DNA of 64,000 nucleotides from Sphingomonas panacis (GCF_001717955.1 NZ_CP014168.1:1240001-1304000); one strand, 5' to 3'. Shown: positions 36,452 through 45,545, counted from the first letter of the stretch. Translations and numbers: made by a program. The notes: generated by a model from the letters alone, not told the origin.

Positions 36452-37847
36452 GGCCGGCTGGCTGCTGACCGCGAGCGTCGCGCTGCTCGGCGGTTGCTCG
36501 CTCGCGCCGGATTACCAGCGCCCGGCGATGGCGGCACCGGCGGCGTTCAAGGAGAGCGCGCCGTGGCAGGCTGCTGCCGCCACCCCGCCACCTGCGGGCA
36601 AATGGTGGGAAACATTCGGCGATCCCGCGCTCGATTCGCTCGAAGCGCAAATCGACGCGGGCAATTTCGATCTCGCCGCCGCCTCGGCCCGCTATGAGCA
36701 GGCGCGATCGCTGGTGCGGCAGGCGCGCGCCGATCTGTTTCCCCAGATCGGCGTCGATGCGAGCGTCGATCGCAATCGGCTTTCGGCCAATCGGCCGATC
36801 GGGCGTGGGCTTGCCTCGACCCAGACCGACAAGATCGTCGGCGGCTCGCTCGCTTATGAACTCGATCTGTTCGGGCGCGTGCGCAACACCATCGCCGCCG
36901 GCCGTGCCAACGCGCATGCCGCCGCGTTCGATGTCGAAGGGATTCGGCTCGGGCTGCAGAGCCAGCTTGCCGCGACCTATTTCGATCTGCGCGGGCTCGA
37001 CGCGCGCATCCTGCTGTTGCGCCAGACGGTCGACTCGTTCCAGCGCGCGTTCGACCTCACCAACACGCGCCATTCGGGCGGGATCGCCTCGGGCATCGAC
37101 GTCAGCCGCGCGCAGGCGCAGGTGTCGAGCGCGCGGGCGGAACTGTCCTCGGTCGAGATCGATCGCGCCAAGGACGAACATGCCATCGCCGTGCTGGTCG
37201 GTGAGGCGCCCGCGACTTTCTCGATTCCGGTCGCCGATCCGCAGACCCGCCCGCCCGCGATCCAGCCCGGCCTGCCCTCCACCCTGCTCGAACGCCGCCC
37301 CGACATCGCCGCCGCCGAGCGTCGTGTCGCCGCCGCGAACGCGCAGATCGGCGTGGCGCGCGCGGCGTTCTTCCCCAATGTGACGCTTGGGGGCCAGGGC
37401 GGGTTCGAATCGGTCGGCGGCGACTGGCTCGGCGCGGCGAGCAGCTTCTGGGCGCTCGGGCCGCTCCAGGCGGCGCTGACCGTGTTCGACGGCGGCCGGC
37501 GCGCGGCGCAGGTGCGGCAGGCGCGTGCGCAGTTCGACGAGGCGGCGGCGACCTATCGCCAGACCGTGCTCGACGCGTTCCGCGAGGTTGAGGACGATCT
37601 TGCCACGCAGCGGCTGCTCGTCGCGGGCGAAGTGGATCAGGCCGCCGCCGCCAAGGCCGCGGAACGCACGCGTGACCTCGCGCTGATCCGCTATCGTGAT
37701 GGCGCGGCGGATTATCTTGAGGTCGTCACCGCGCAGACCGCCGCGCTCGACGCCGAGCGTGCGCTGCTCCAGGTGCGGACGCGGCAGTTGCAGGCGGCGG
37801 GCGATACGTTCCGGGCGCTGGGCGGGGATTTCCGCGCGGGGAAGTAG
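36432..37847 (+). CDS. RND efflux outer-membrane lipoprotein (NodT/OprM family)
   Basis: Outer-membrane channel subunit of 471 residues. Lipoprotein signal LTASVALLGGCSLAPDY (cysteine about 22), then two repeated TolC-type domains (WWETFGDPALDSLEAQIDAG, LAYELDLFGRVRN; LLERRPDIAAAERRVAAANA, FPNVTLGGQGG), and the closing VLDAFREVEDDLATQRLL. It overlaps the adaptor gene by 20 bases, completing the permease-adaptor-channel set of one tripartite pump. A GTG at 36441 is a possible alternative start. A family B palindrome lies 16 bases after the stop. Confidence 0.92.
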   Translation: MRPVASKAGWLLTASVALLGGCSLAPDYQRPAMAAPAAFKESAPWQAAAATPPPAGKWWETFGDPALDSLEAQIDAGNFDLAAASARYEQARSLVRQARADLFPQIGVDASVDRNRLSANRPIGRGLASTQTDKIVGGSLAYELDLFGRVRNTIAAGRANAHAAAFDVEGIRLGLQSQLAATYFDLRGLDARILLLRQTVDSFQRAFDLTNTRHSGGIASGIDVSRAQAQVSSARAELSSVEIDRAKDEHAIAVLVGEAPATFSIPVADPQTRPPAIQPGLPSTLLERRPDIAAAERRVAAANAQIGVARAAFFPNVTLGGQGGFESVGGDWLGAASSFWALGPLQAALTVFDGGRRAAQVRQARAQFDEAAATYRQTVLDAFREVEDDLATQRLLVAGEVDQAAAAKAAERTRDLALIRYRDGAADYLEVVTAQTAALDAERALLQVRTRQLQAAGDTFRALGGDFRAGK

Positions 37848-37863
37848 CGGCCGGCGTCACGTC

Positions 37864-37946
37864 CGTCACCCCAGCGCAAGCTGGGGTCTCCCAGTTGGAT
37901 GTGTGAGGCTCGCCCCGAGGAGACCCCAGCTTGCGCTGGGGTGACG
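37864..37946. repeat. Intergenic palindrome, family B copy 1
   Basis: Two exact 27-base complementary arms (CGTCACCCCAGCGCAAGCTG... and ...CAGCTTGCGCTGGGGTGACG) flank a 29-base core. Each arm itself contains the shorter palindrome CCCCAGC-GCAA-GCTGGGG. It lies between the outer-membrane channel gene and the convergent tyrA-like gene. Confidence 0.9.
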
Positions 37947-37963
37947 ATCTTTGGGGTGTCCGC

Positions 37964-38872
37964 CTACTCCCGCGTTCGCCCGAAATCCGGTGCTGGATCG
38001 TCCTGGCCCTGGTCGATGATGCTGCGGCGGACCGCGCGGGTGCGGGTGAACAGGTCGAACAGCTCGTCGCCCTTGCCCCAGCGGATCGCGCGTTGCAGCG
38101 CGCTCAGATCCTCGGAGAAGCGCTGGAGCATGTCGAGCACCGCCTCGCGGTTCGACAGGAACACGTCGCGCCACATCGTCGGATCGGACGCGGCGATCCG
38201 GGTGAAATCGCGGAAGCCGCCGGCGGAATATTTGATCACCTCGGACTGGGTGACTTCCTCCATGTCCGATGCGGTGCCGACGATCGTATAGGCGATCAGG
38301 TGCGGCAGGTGGCTGGTGATCGCCAGCACCCGGTCATGATGGTCGGGCGCCATCGTCTCCACGTCGGAGCCGAGCCGCCGCCAGAATTCGCACACGCGCT
38401 CGACCGCGAAGGGGGCGGCGCCCTCGGGCGGGGTGACGATGCACCAGCGATGTTTGAACAATGTCGCGAAGCCCGCTTCAGGGCCGCTGTTCTCGGTGCC
38501 GGCGACCGGGTGCGCGGGGATCACGGTCGCCCCCGGCAGCGCCTCGGCGAGCGCGCGCACCACTTCGGCCTTGCACGAGCCGACATCGCTGACGATCGCA
38601 TCGGCGGGCAGATCGTCGGCGATCGCGGCGCCGGCCGCGCCCATCGCGCCAACGGGGACGCACAGGATGACGAGATCGGCGTCGATCACGCTCGCGCCCG
38701 GCGTATCGGTGAGGTCGTCGAACAGGTCGAGCCGGTCGGCGGTCTCGCGCACGCCCGCGTCGGCGTCATAGCCGGTCAGCCGCACGCTCGGCATCGTGGC
38801 GCGAACCGCGCGCGCGATCGAGGAGCCGATCAGGCCGATGCCGATGATGGTGACGCGGGAAAAGGGCAGCAT
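37964..38872 (-). CDS. tyrA: Prephenate/arogenate dehydrogenase
   Basis: NAD(P)-dependent dehydrogenase of tyrosine synthesis, oxidatively decarboxylating prephenate or arogenate. The 302-residue protein has the nucleotide motif GIGLIGSS (11-18), DLVILCVPVGAM, VSDVGSCKAEVV, PAHPVAGTENSGPEAG and APDHHDRVLAITSHLPHLIA. It is the monofunctional type, with no chorismate mutase domain. I cannot tell prephenate from arogenate preference. The upstream neighbour on the other strand is a GNAT gene; in many alphaproteobacteria hisC/aspC precedes tyrA, but not here. Confidence 0.92.
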   Translation of the reverse strand: MLPFSRVTIIGIGLIGSSIARAVRATMPSVRLTGYDADAGVRETADRLDLFDDLTDTPGASVIDADLVILCVPVGAMGAAGAAIADDLPADAIVSDVGSCKAEVVRALAEALPGATVIPAHPVAGTENSGPEAGFATLFKHRWCIVTPPEGAAPFAVERVCEFWRRLGSDVETMAPDHHDRVLAITSHLPHLIAYTIVGTASDMEEVTQSEVIKYSAGGFRDFTRIAASDPTMWRDVFLSNREAVLDMLQRFSEDLSALQRAIRWGKGDELFDLFTRTRAVRRSIIDQGQDDPAPDFGRTRE

Positions 38873-38946
38873 GGCGGCGCAGATGGCGGATGCGGCCCTT
38901 TAAGGCAAGCTGGCGCTCCCCGCCGCGCTTGGTATCACGGCGTCCT

Positions 38947-39384
38947 ATGAACGCCATCACATTATCCGACGACACCGCGCTGTTGCAGGTAGAGCGAATC
39001 CACGGCTGGCTCGCATCGAGCTATTGGTCGCCCGGCATCGCGCGCGCGGTGGTGGAGAAGGCGATCGCCGGGTCGCACTGTCTCGGCGCCTACCGGGGCG
39101 GCGAACAGGTCGGCTTCGCGCGGATGATCACCGATCATGCCACCTTCGCATGGCTCGCCGACGTGTGGGTCGAGGAATCGGCGCGGGGGCAGGGCCTCGG
39201 GCGGCGGATGGTCGCATGGTTCCTCGACCATCCCGACTTCGCCGGGCTGCGCCGAATCGGGCTGGTCACAAAGGACGCGCACGGCGTCTATGCCGCGCTG
39301 GGCTTCCACCGGCTCGCGCGGGCGGATCGCTATATGGAGCGGCTTCAGCCGGGGATGGCGGAGATGCTGCGCGCGGAGCGTTAA
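38947..39384 (+). CDS. GNAT-family N-acetyltransferase
   Basis: A 145-residue acetyltransferase with the small single-domain layout seen in many sphingomonads: FARMITDHATFAWLADVWVE, then EESARGQGLGRRMVAWFLDH (acetyl-CoA binding loop, R/QGxGxR) and RIGLVTKDAHGVYAALGFHR. The ATG at 38947 was preferred because the protein then starts MNAITLSDDT, 60 bases within a longer open frame that lacks a better start. Divergent from tyrA. Acceptor substrate unknown. Confidence 0.85.
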   Translation: MNAITLSDDTALLQVERIHGWLASSYWSPGIARAVVEKAIAGSHCLGAYRGGEQVGFARMITDHATFAWLADVWVEESARGQGLGRRMVAWFLDHPDFAGLRRIGLVTKDAHGVYAALGFHRLARADRYMERLQPGMAEMLRAER

Positions 39385-39460
39385 TCGAACGGAAGGGTCA
39401 GGACGCCACGCCGCCGCGCCAACTCGGCAATACCCCAAGCGTCGCGCGCGCCGGCCGTGC

Positions 39461-40027
39461 TCAGAAGGGAACGTCGTCGTCGAGATCGTCGGCGAAGCCG
39501 CCGCCGCGGTTGCCGCCTGCCGCCGGGGCTGCTGCGCCGCCCGAGCGACCGCCGCCGAAGCTGCTGCCGCCACCGCCACCGCCGTAGCCGCCGCGCGCGC
39601 CCCCGCCGAAATCTTCATTGCCGCCGAAATCGTCGCGAACGGCACCGCCGCCACCGCCACCACCAGCACCGCCTTGCGGGCCATCGAGCATGGTCAGCAC
39701 CGAATTGAAGCCTTGCAGCACGATCTCGGTCGAATAGCGGTCCTGCCCCTGCGCGTCCTGCCATTTGCGGGTCTGGAGCTGGCCCTCGATATAGACCTTG
39801 CTGCCCTTGCGCAGAAAGCGCTCGGCAACGTTCGCGAGACCTTCATTGAAGATCGCAACCGAATGCCATTCGGTCTTTTCCTTGCGCTCGCCGGTGTTGC
39901 GGTCCTTCCAGGATTCGGACGTGGCGATGCGCAGGTTGACCACCTTGCCGCCGTTCTGAAAGCTCTTGCTTTCGGGATCGCGGCCGAGATTGCCGACGAG
40001 AATGACCTTGTTGACGCTGCCCGCCAT
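39461..40027 (-). CDS. ssb: Single-stranded DNA-binding protein
   Basis: Homotetrameric SSB of 188 residues protecting single-stranded DNA in replication, repair and recombination. The OB fold occupies about 1-112 ([50 protein letters not shown]). A long Gly/Arg/Phe-rich disordered linker follows (about 117-178). The acidic tip ends DDLDDDVPF, the docking site for partner proteins. It lies 9 bases downstream of feoB in the same direction, so readthrough from the iron operon is possible, though ssb should have its own promoter. Confidence 0.96.
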   Translation of the reverse strand: MAGSVNKVILVGNLGRDPESKSFQNGGKVVNLRIATSESWKDRNTGERKEKTEWHSVAIFNEGLANVAERFLRKGSKVYIEGQLQTRKWQDAQGQDRYSTEIVLQGFNSVLTMLDGPQGGAGGGGGGGAVRDDFGGNEDFGGGARGGYGGGGGGSSFGGGRSGGAAAPAAGGNRGGGFADDLDDDVPF

Positions 40028-40036
40028 ATTGATTTC

Positions 40037-41893
40037 CTACAAACCGAAAGATTTTGCGACCCAATAGGTCGCGCCGGCGGCACCGTAGGCGAGTGCGAAC
40101 AAATAGCCAACCATGAAGGCCGGCCATTTCCACCCGTTCGTCTCGCGGCGCGTCACCGCGATGGTGGAAATGCATTGCGGCGCGAACACGAACCACATCA
40201 AAAAGGCGAGCGCGGTCGGCAGGCTCCAGCGCTTGGCGAGCGTCGTCGCGATCTGCGCCTCGCCGCCGTCGCTGCCCGATTCGTCGATCGCATAGACCGT
40301 GCCGAGCGCCGCCACCGCCACTTCGCGTGCGGCCATCGCCGGGATCAGCGCGAGCACGATGTCGCGGTTGAAGCCGATCGGGCGGAACGCCGGCTCGATG
40401 CCATTGGCGATCCGGCCCGCGACCGAATAATTGACCGGCGATACCGGGCTGCCCTCGGGCGGCTTGGGGAAGCTCAGCATCGCCCACAAAACGATCGTGG
40501 TGAAGGCGATCGTCGTGCCGGCGCGCTTGAGGAAGATCGCCGCACGGCTCCACAGCCCGATCGCGAGATGGTTGAGCTGCGGAAGCTGATACTTGGGCAT
40601 CTCCATCATGAAGCCAGACGACGCGCCCTGCGTGACGGTCTTGCGCAAGACCACCGCGACGACGAACGCGCCGACCACGCCCATGATGTACAGGCCGAGC
40701 ATCACCAGCCCCTGCAACCCGACGAACGGCAGCACGCGGACATTGGGAATCAGCGCGCCGATGATGAGCGTATAGACCGGGAGCCGTGCCGAGCAGGTCA
40801 TCAGCGGCGCGATCAGGATGGTGGTGAGCCGGTCCTTCTCGTCGTCGATCGTGCGAGTCGACATGATGCCGGGCACCGCGCAGGCGAACGATGACAAGAG
40901 CGGAATGAACGCGCGGCCCGACAGGCCGGCATGCGCCATCAGCCGGTCCATCAGGAAGGCGGCGCGGACCATGTAGCCGCTCGCTTCGAGCAGCAGGATG
41001 AAGAAGAACATCACCAGGATCTGCGGCAGGAACTTCACCACCGCGCCGACCCCGGCGATCACGCCGTCGGTGATGAGCGAGCGCAGCACCGAATCGGGCA
41101 TCACCTGCTTGACGACGCCGGAGAGCCAATCGAACCCGGCGGCGATCGCATCGGCGGGGGCGGCGCCGGCCCAGAACACCGTCTGGAACATCACGAACAG
41201 GATCGCGAGCAGCAGCAACACGCCCGAGACCGGGTGCAGCGCGACCGAATCGAGCGCATGGCCCCACCGCCGCACCGGCGCTTCGGACACGGTGGCCAGC
41301 GCGGCGATTTTCCGCGCGCGGCGTTGCAGCGTGACGATGTCCTCGGCGTCCGCAGGCGCCGGCTTGGCGCGCGGCGGGCCGGTCAATATGCCATCGACCT
41401 GCGCGCGCAGGTCGTCGAGGCCGCGCCGACGCACCGCCACGGTCGGCACCACCGGCACGCCGAGTTCGCGCGACAGCCGTTCGGGATCGAGCTTCAGCCC
41501 GTCGCGTTCGGCGAGGTCGATCATGTTGAGCGCGACCACCACCGGCAGGCCGAGCGCGATCAGTTGCAGCGTGAAGCGCAGATGGTTGTCGAGGTTGGAG
41601 GCATCGACCACCACCACCAAAGCGTCAGGCAGGCGCTCGCCGGCCTGTGTGCCGGCGAGGAAATCGCGCGTCACCCGCTCGTCGGGGCTGGAGGGTTCGA
41701 GGCTGTAGGCGCCGGGCAGATCGACCAGCTCGACCGGGCGGCCATCGGGCAGCACCAGCCGCCCGGAATGCCGCTCTACGGTGACGCCGGGATAATTGCC
41801 GACCTTCTGGCGTGCGCCGGTCAGCGCGTTGAACAGGGCGCTCTTGCCGGCATTGGGATTGCCGACCAGCGCCACCAGCGGCGCGGCGTTCAT
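40037..41893 (-). CDS. feoB: Ferrous iron transport GTPase/permease FeoB
   Basis: Fe(II) uptake protein of the inner membrane, 618 residues. The N-terminal G domain has G1 GNPNAGKS (11-18), G3 DLPGAYSL and G4 NMID. A short helical spacer precedes the membrane part with two Gate motifs (SFACAVPGIMSTRTIDDEKD and the later WFVFAPQCISTIAVTRRE). At 618 residues it is shorter than the 770-residue E. coli protein, which is common for alphaproteobacteria. It starts 15 bases after feoA, forming a feoAB operon with a Fur-like box in front. Confidence 0.96.
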   Translation of the reverse strand: MNAAPLVALVGNPNAGKSALFNALTGARQKVGNYPGVTVERHSGRLVLPDGRPVELVDLPGAYSLEPSSPDERVTRDFLAGTQAGERLPDALVVVVDASNLDNHLRFTLQLIALGLPVVVALNMIDLAERDGLKLDPERLSRELGVPVVPTVAVRRRGLDDLRAQVDGILTGPPRAKPAPADAEDIVTLQRRARKIAALATVSEAPVRRWGHALDSVALHPVSGVLLLLAILFVMFQTVFWAGAAPADAIAAGFDWLSGVVKQVMPDSVLRSLITDGVIAGVGAVVKFLPQILVMFFFILLLEASGYMVRAAFLMDRLMAHAGLSGRAFIPLLSSFACAVPGIMSTRTIDDEKDRLTTILIAPLMTCSARLPVYTLIIGALIPNVRVLPFVGLQGLVMLGLYIMGVVGAFVVAVVLRKTVTQGASSGFMMEMPKYQLPQLNHLAIGLWSRAAIFLKRAGTTIAFTTIVLWAMLSFPKPPEGSPVSPVNYSVAGRIANGIEPAFRPIGFNRDIVLALIPAMAAREVAVAALGTVYAIDESGSDGGEAQIATTLAKRWSLPTALAFLMWFVFAPQCISTIAVTRRETNGWKWPAFMVGYLFALAYGAAGATYWVAKSFGL

Positions 41894-41908
41894 GTCAGCC
41901 GGCCACGA

Positions 41909-42181
41909 TCAGGCGGCGTGCTGCGAAACGCGGATCGCGCCGGCGACGGTGCGGCGCAGCGCCACCGTCATGCGTCCGATCCGGCACGCGATCGGCCCCT
42001 TGCCGATCAGCGAGCGGTGCAGCACCTCGACGCCGACACCCTCGTCGAAGCCGAGTTCGCGCAGGCGCCGCGCCTCGGGCACGCTCAGTCGAGTCCAGTC
42101 GATCGCCGCGACGGTCGCGGGCTGTCGGTTGGGCAGCGATTCAAGGCTGAGGTGCGAGTCCACGCGCGAGAACATGTTCAT
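41909..42181 (-). CDS. feoA: Ferrous iron transport protein FeoA
   Basis: A 90-residue SH3-like cytoplasmic partner of FeoB. The FeoA core starts near SLESLPNRQPATVAAIDW and includes RRLRELGFDEGVGVEVLHRS and RIGRMTVALRRTVAGAIRV. The first 12 residues (MNMFSRVDSHLS) are an extra leader; the second ATG two codons in is an equally good start. The start codon follows the Fur-like dyad by only a few bases, so iron repression of both feo genes is likely. Confidence 0.9.
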   Translation of the reverse strand: MNMFSRVDSHLSLESLPNRQPATVAAIDWTRLSVPEARRLRELGFDEGVGVEVLHRSLIGKGPIACRIGRMTVALRRTVAGAIRVSQHAA

Positions 42182-42182
42182 T

Positions 42183-42201
42183 GCGACTGATTATCAATAG
42201 A
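42183..42201 (-). promoter_or_regulatory. Candidate Fur box upstream of feoAB
   Basis: On the coding strand the core TGATAATCA (42196-42188) is identical to the centre of the classical Fur site, flanked by less conserved TCTAT and GTCGC. It sits immediately before the feoA start codon. Ferric-uptake regulation of feoAB is well established in other bacteria, which supports the assignment. Confidence 0.55.
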
Positions 42202-42242
42202 GCGCGCCGAACGCCAGCGTTATCGTAACGGCTATGCGTGTC

Positions 42243-42320
42243 GTTCTCCCGCGAAAGCGGAAGCCCAGCGCCAGGCAGCGCGGCGTTCGCGGCTCTGGAC
42301 CCCCGCGTTCGCGGGGGAAC
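42243..42320. repeat. Intergenic palindrome, family C copy 2
   Basis: GTTCTCCCGCGAAAGCGGAA opens and CCCCGCGTTCGCGGGGGAAC closes the element, around a variable 38-base core containing the shared string GGCTCTGGACCCCCGC. Same design as 4782-4858. It lies between the COQ9 stop and the feoA start region, which are on the same strand. Confidence 0.8.
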
Positions 42321-42326
42321 GAATAC

Positions 42327-42989
42327 TCAGACCGCCGGATAGCGGAGCCGGCCGATGAAGCGCGACAGGCTCGGCCGGTAGGCGGCGCGCGCGAGCACGC
42401 CCGCCTTGGTCTTCTCGAAGCGCATGATGCCCTCGATCCGCCGCGCGAGGAACGCGCGCGTGTCGGCCCAGCCTTCGCTCTCGTCGTCGAGGAACACGCT
42501 CATCGTCGCGGCATAGATCGCGGCGAGGATCGTGCGCTTGGTGTAGTGGTTGTAATCGGTCGCGGTGTCGCCGGCCGCGCGCCAGATCGTATCCGCCGCC
42601 GACCAGCCGAGCTTGGCGCCGGTGGCGAGGTTCTGCGGCATCGCCAGGATCGCGAACGCGCGGCGCAGCGCCTCGCGGTTGGGCGCGACGATCTCGAGCC
42701 GCGCCTCGACCAGAGCGGTGATGCGCGCGCGGATCTTCATCGTCGCGATCGTCGCGGGCGGCAGGCGTTCGGCCATATCCGCGTCTATGCTGCGGAACCA
42801 CGCCGCGATCATCTCGGTCTGGCCGGGCAGCGCGAGCAACGCGACGTCGCGATCGACGCCGGCGCCATCGGCGGCGGCATCGCGCGCGGCGGCACCCCAG
42901 CCGTCGAACGCGGCGTTGGCGGCGATCAGCGGCGCGAGGCCGATCGCGATCTCGTCGAGCGTGGCGTCTTCGGGGATAATCGGCATCAT
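42327..42989 (-). CDS. COQ9-family ubiquinone biosynthesis protein
   Basis: A 220-residue COQ9-like protein. Mitochondrial COQ9 is a lipid-binding partner of the hydroxylase COQ7 in ubiquinone synthesis. Recognisable are MKIRARITALVEARLEIVAP, LRRAFAILAMPQNLATGAKL, WRAAGDTATDYNHYTKRTIL and FLDDESEGWADTRAFLARRI. The paired ATG at 42989/42986 follows GGAG and overlaps the stop of the upstream permease gene (ATGATG), so the two are translated as a unit. Nearby ubi genes are absent. The N-terminal 45 residues are variable. Confidence 0.88.
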   Translation of the reverse strand: MMPIIPEDATLDEIAIGLAPLIAANAAFDGWGAAARDAAADGAGVDRDVALLALPGQTEMIAAWFRSIDADMAERLPPATIATMKIRARITALVEARLEIVAPNREALRRAFAILAMPQNLATGAKLGWSAADTIWRAAGDTATDYNHYTKRTILAAIYAATMSVFLDDESEGWADTRAFLARRIEGIMRFEKTKAGVLARAAYRPSLSRFIGRLRYPAV

Positions 42990-43927
42990 AGGTCTCCGCC
43001 CGTATTCTGGTGCTTGGCGTTGTCGGTTGCAACCGGTGTGCCCCGCTCGCGCACCATTACCAGCGCGAGCGCGACGAGCAGGGCGCCGATGATGTCCGCC
43101 GGGCCGAGCGCCTCGCCATACCACAGCCAGCCGACCGTCGCCCCGACGATCGGCTGGACCAGCAGCGCGAGGCCGATCACCAGCGGCGAGAAGCGACCGA
43201 GCGACAGCATCATCAGGCTTTGCCCGAGGATCTGGCTGGCGAACGCGAGCCCGACCAGCGGCCCCCAATGGTGTGGCATCACGCGCTCGCCCAGCGCGAG
43301 CGCGAACAGCAGCGTCGGCAGCACGCTCATCACCGTCGACAGTGCAAGCGCCGGCATCGGCGGCGTGGTCTCGCGAACGCGCGCCATCAGCGCGAGGAAA
43401 ACGGTGTAGAACAGCCCCGCGAGGATGCAGAGCAGATCGCCGGCGAGGTGGCGCGGATCGAGCCGGTAGGATTGCCCCATCAGCAGCAGAGCGCCGACGA
43501 ACGCGAGCAGCAGCGCGCCCGCCTGCATTCGCGTCGGCAGCATGCGCGCGGCGACGAAGCCGTAGATCGGGAAGAGGATCGTCGTCGAATTGCCGAACAG
43601 CGACGCATTGGCGAGCGTGGTGCGCAGGATGCCGAGGTGCCAGCTCGCCAGATCGGCCGCGAAGCAGATCGCGCCGAACCCGGTCATCGCCCACAGCCGC
43701 CACGACCATGCCGCCGGCCGCCAGCCCGAGCGCAGCGACAGCGCGACCAGCACCGGCGTCGCCAGCGCCAGCCGCCAGAATGCCGCCGCGACCGGCCCGG
43801 TATCGGCGAGGCGCACGAACCACGGGCCGAACGCGATCGCGACATTGCCGCCGATCAGCGCCGCGAACGCCAGCGCACCGCCGGTTTGCGGTGCAGCAGA
43901 AATTCTTGGGGAGGCCGGGCGATGCAT
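42986..43927 (-). CDS. EamA/DMT-family permease
   Basis: A 313-residue drug/metabolite transporter with ten predicted helices in two EamA repeats (first starting GGALAFAALIGGNVAIAFGP, second about GDLLCILAGLFYTVFLALMA). The N terminus is MHRPASPRISAAPQTGG. Substrate unknown; family members export amino acids, nucleosides or other metabolites. It overlaps the COQ9-family gene by 4 bases (ATGA). It is divergent from the Old Yellow Enzyme gene, the start codons being 58 bases apart. Confidence 0.88.
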   Translation of the reverse strand: MHRPASPRISAAPQTGGALAFAALIGGNVAIAFGPWFVRLADTGPVAAAFWRLALATPVLVALSLRSGWRPAAWSWRLWAMTGFGAICFAADLASWHLGILRTTLANASLFGNSTTILFPIYGFVAARMLPTRMQAGALLLAFVGALLLMGQSYRLDPRHLAGDLLCILAGLFYTVFLALMARVRETTPPMPALALSTVMSVLPTLLFALALGERVMPHHWGPLVGLAFASQILGQSLMMLSLGRFSPLVIGLALLVQPIVGATVGWLWYGEALGPADIIGALLVALALVMVRERGTPVATDNAKHQNTGGDL

Positions 43928-43985
43928 GCCGCCCCTTAGCGCCCTATCTCCACCGCGTCAGGCAACAAAAGGAATGTGCCGCTTT

Positions 43986-45080
43986 ATGGTTTCGCTCTTC
44001 GACCCGATCGCCCTCGGCGATATCCAGGCTCCCAACCGCGTGCTGATGGCGCCGCTGACGCGCGGCCGCGCGACGCGCGAGCATGTGCCGACCGGGATCA
44101 TGATCGACTATTACCGCCAGCGCGCGAGCGCGGGGCTCATCATCAGCGAGGCGACCGGCATTTCGCGGCAGGGGCTGGGCTGGCCCTATGCTCCCGGTCT
44201 TTGGAGCGATGAGCAGGTCGCGGCATGGCGGCCCGTCACCGCCGCCGTCCATGAGGCCGGCGGTCGTATCGTCGCGCAACTCTGGCACATGGGCCGGCAG
44301 GTGCATTCGTCGGTGACCGGCGAGCAGCCGGTGTCCTCGTCCGCGACCAGAACGGAATGCCATATGCATACCTATGAGGGTCGCCAGCCGTCCGAAACCG
44401 CCCGCCCGCTTCGGCTCGACGAGATTCCCGGCATCCTCGACGATTACGAGCGTGCCACGCGCAACGCCCTCGCCGCCGGGTTCGACGGGGTGCAGATCCA
44501 CGCCGCCAATGGCTATCTGATCGACCAGTTCCTGCGCGACAACGCCAATTTCCGCGACGACCGCTATGGCGGATCGATCGAGAACCGCACGCGGCTGCTG
44601 CGCGAAGTGACCGAGCGGGTCATCTCGGTGGCGGGTGCGGGGCGGACCTCGGTGCGGCTGTCGCCCAATGGTGATTCGCAGGGCGTCGACGACAGCAATC
44701 CCGAGCCGCTGTTCACCTATGCCGCCAAGCTGCTGTCCGATCTCGGCATCGGCTTCCTCGAGCTTCGCGAGCCCGGCCCCGACGGCACCTTCGGCAAGAC
44801 CGACGTGCCCAAGCTGTCGCCGGCGATCCGCAAGGTGTTCGCGCGCCCGCTGGTGGTCAATTCGGATTACGACACGGCGCAAGCGGCGCAGGCGGTGATC
44901 GATTCGGGCGTGGCCGATGCGGTGGCGTTCGGGCGGACCTTCCTCGCCAATCCCGATCTGCCCGAGCGACTGAAAACGGGCGCGCCGCTCAACACGTCAG
45001 ACATGGCGACGTGGTACAGCCAGGGCGAGGCGGGCTATACCGACTATCCGGCGCTATCGGCCGAAACCGTCGCGGCGTGA
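43986..45080 (+). CDS. Old Yellow Enzyme-family alkene reductase
   Basis: FMN-dependent NAD(P)H ene-reductase of 364 residues, NemA/xenobiotic-reductase type, reducing activated C=C bonds or nitro esters. Landmarks: NRVLMAPLTRGRA (FMN site), AQLWHMGRQVHSS, HAANGYLIDQFLRDNANFRD with the His/Asn substrate pair and following Tyr, RYGGSIENRTRLL, and the phosphate-binding AVAFGRTFLANPDLPERL. Two start codons are near; ATG 43986 (MVSLFDPIALGD) was preferred because the earlier ATG 43974 lies only a base from AAAAGGA. Monocistronic, ending at a family B palindrome. Confidence 0.92.
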   Translation: MVSLFDPIALGDIQAPNRVLMAPLTRGRATREHVPTGIMIDYYRQRASAGLIISEATGISRQGLGWPYAPGLWSDEQVAAWRPVTAAVHEAGGRIVAQLWHMGRQVHSSVTGEQPVSSSATRTECHMHTYEGRQPSETARPLRLDEIPGILDDYERATRNALAAGFDGVQIHAANGYLIDQFLRDNANFRDDRYGGSIENRTRLLREVTERVISVAGAGRTSVRLSPNGDSQGVDDSNPEPLFTYAAKLLSDLGIGFLELREPGPDGTFGKTDVPKLSPAIRKVFARPLVVNSDYDTAQAAQAVIDSGVADAVAFGRTFLANPDLPERLKTGAPLNTSDMATWYSQGEAGYTDYPALSAETVAA

Positions 45081-45090
45081 CCTCGACTCC

Positions 45091-45118
45091 CGTCACCCCA
45101 GCTTGCGCTGGGGTGACG
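45091..45118. repeat. Family B palindrome, minimal single-hairpin form
   Basis: CGTCACCCCAGC-TTGC-GCTGGGGTGACG is one palindromic unit of 28 bases without the second arm found elsewhere. It lies between the convergent Old Yellow Enzyme gene and ribH, 7 bases before the ribH stop, and probably terminates both. Confidence 0.85.
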
Positions 45119-45125
45119 GTCTGGA

Positions 45126-45545
45126 TCAGGCGAAGCGCTCGCGCAGCGCGAGCATGGCGAGCGCGGCCTTGGCAGCCTCGCCGCCCTTGTCCTTCTCGGT
45201 CGGCTTGGCGCGGGTGAGCGCCTGCGCCTCGTTCTCGGTGGTGAGGATGCCGTTGCCGATCGCGAGGCCGTCCATCGACAGCGCCATCAGCCCGCGCGCG
45301 CTCTCACCCGCGACGATCTCGAAATGATAGGTCTCGCCGCGGATCACCACGCCGATCGCGACATAGGCGTCGTAGCGGCCGCTCTCCGCCGCGAGGCCGA
45401 TCGCGCCGGGCAGTTCGAGCGCGCCGGGGACGGTGATCGTCTCGTGGCTGTGCCCGGCTTCTTCGATCGCGGCGCGTGCGCCTTCGAGCAGCAGGTCGTT
45501 GAGATGCGTGTAGAAACGCGCTTCGACGATCAGAACCCGCGCCAT
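45126..45545 (-). CDS. ribH: 6,7-dimethyl-8-ribityllumazine synthase
   Basis: Condenses 5-amino-6-ribitylamino-uracil with 3,4-dihydroxy-2-butanone-4-phosphate to lumazine. The 139-residue protein has the expected [57 protein letters not shown] and FGVLTT-equivalent [18 protein letters not shown]. It is the last gene of the rib operon and its ATG shares a base with the ribBX stop (TGATG). At 139 residues it is near the lower limit of the family. Confidence 0.95.
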   Translation of the reverse strand: MARVLIVEARFYTHLNDLLLEGARAAIEEAGHSHETITVPGALELPGAIGLAAESGRYDAYVAIGVVIRGETYHFEIVAGESARGLMALSMDGLAIGNGILTTENEAQALTRAKPTEKDKGGEAAKAALAMLALRERFA

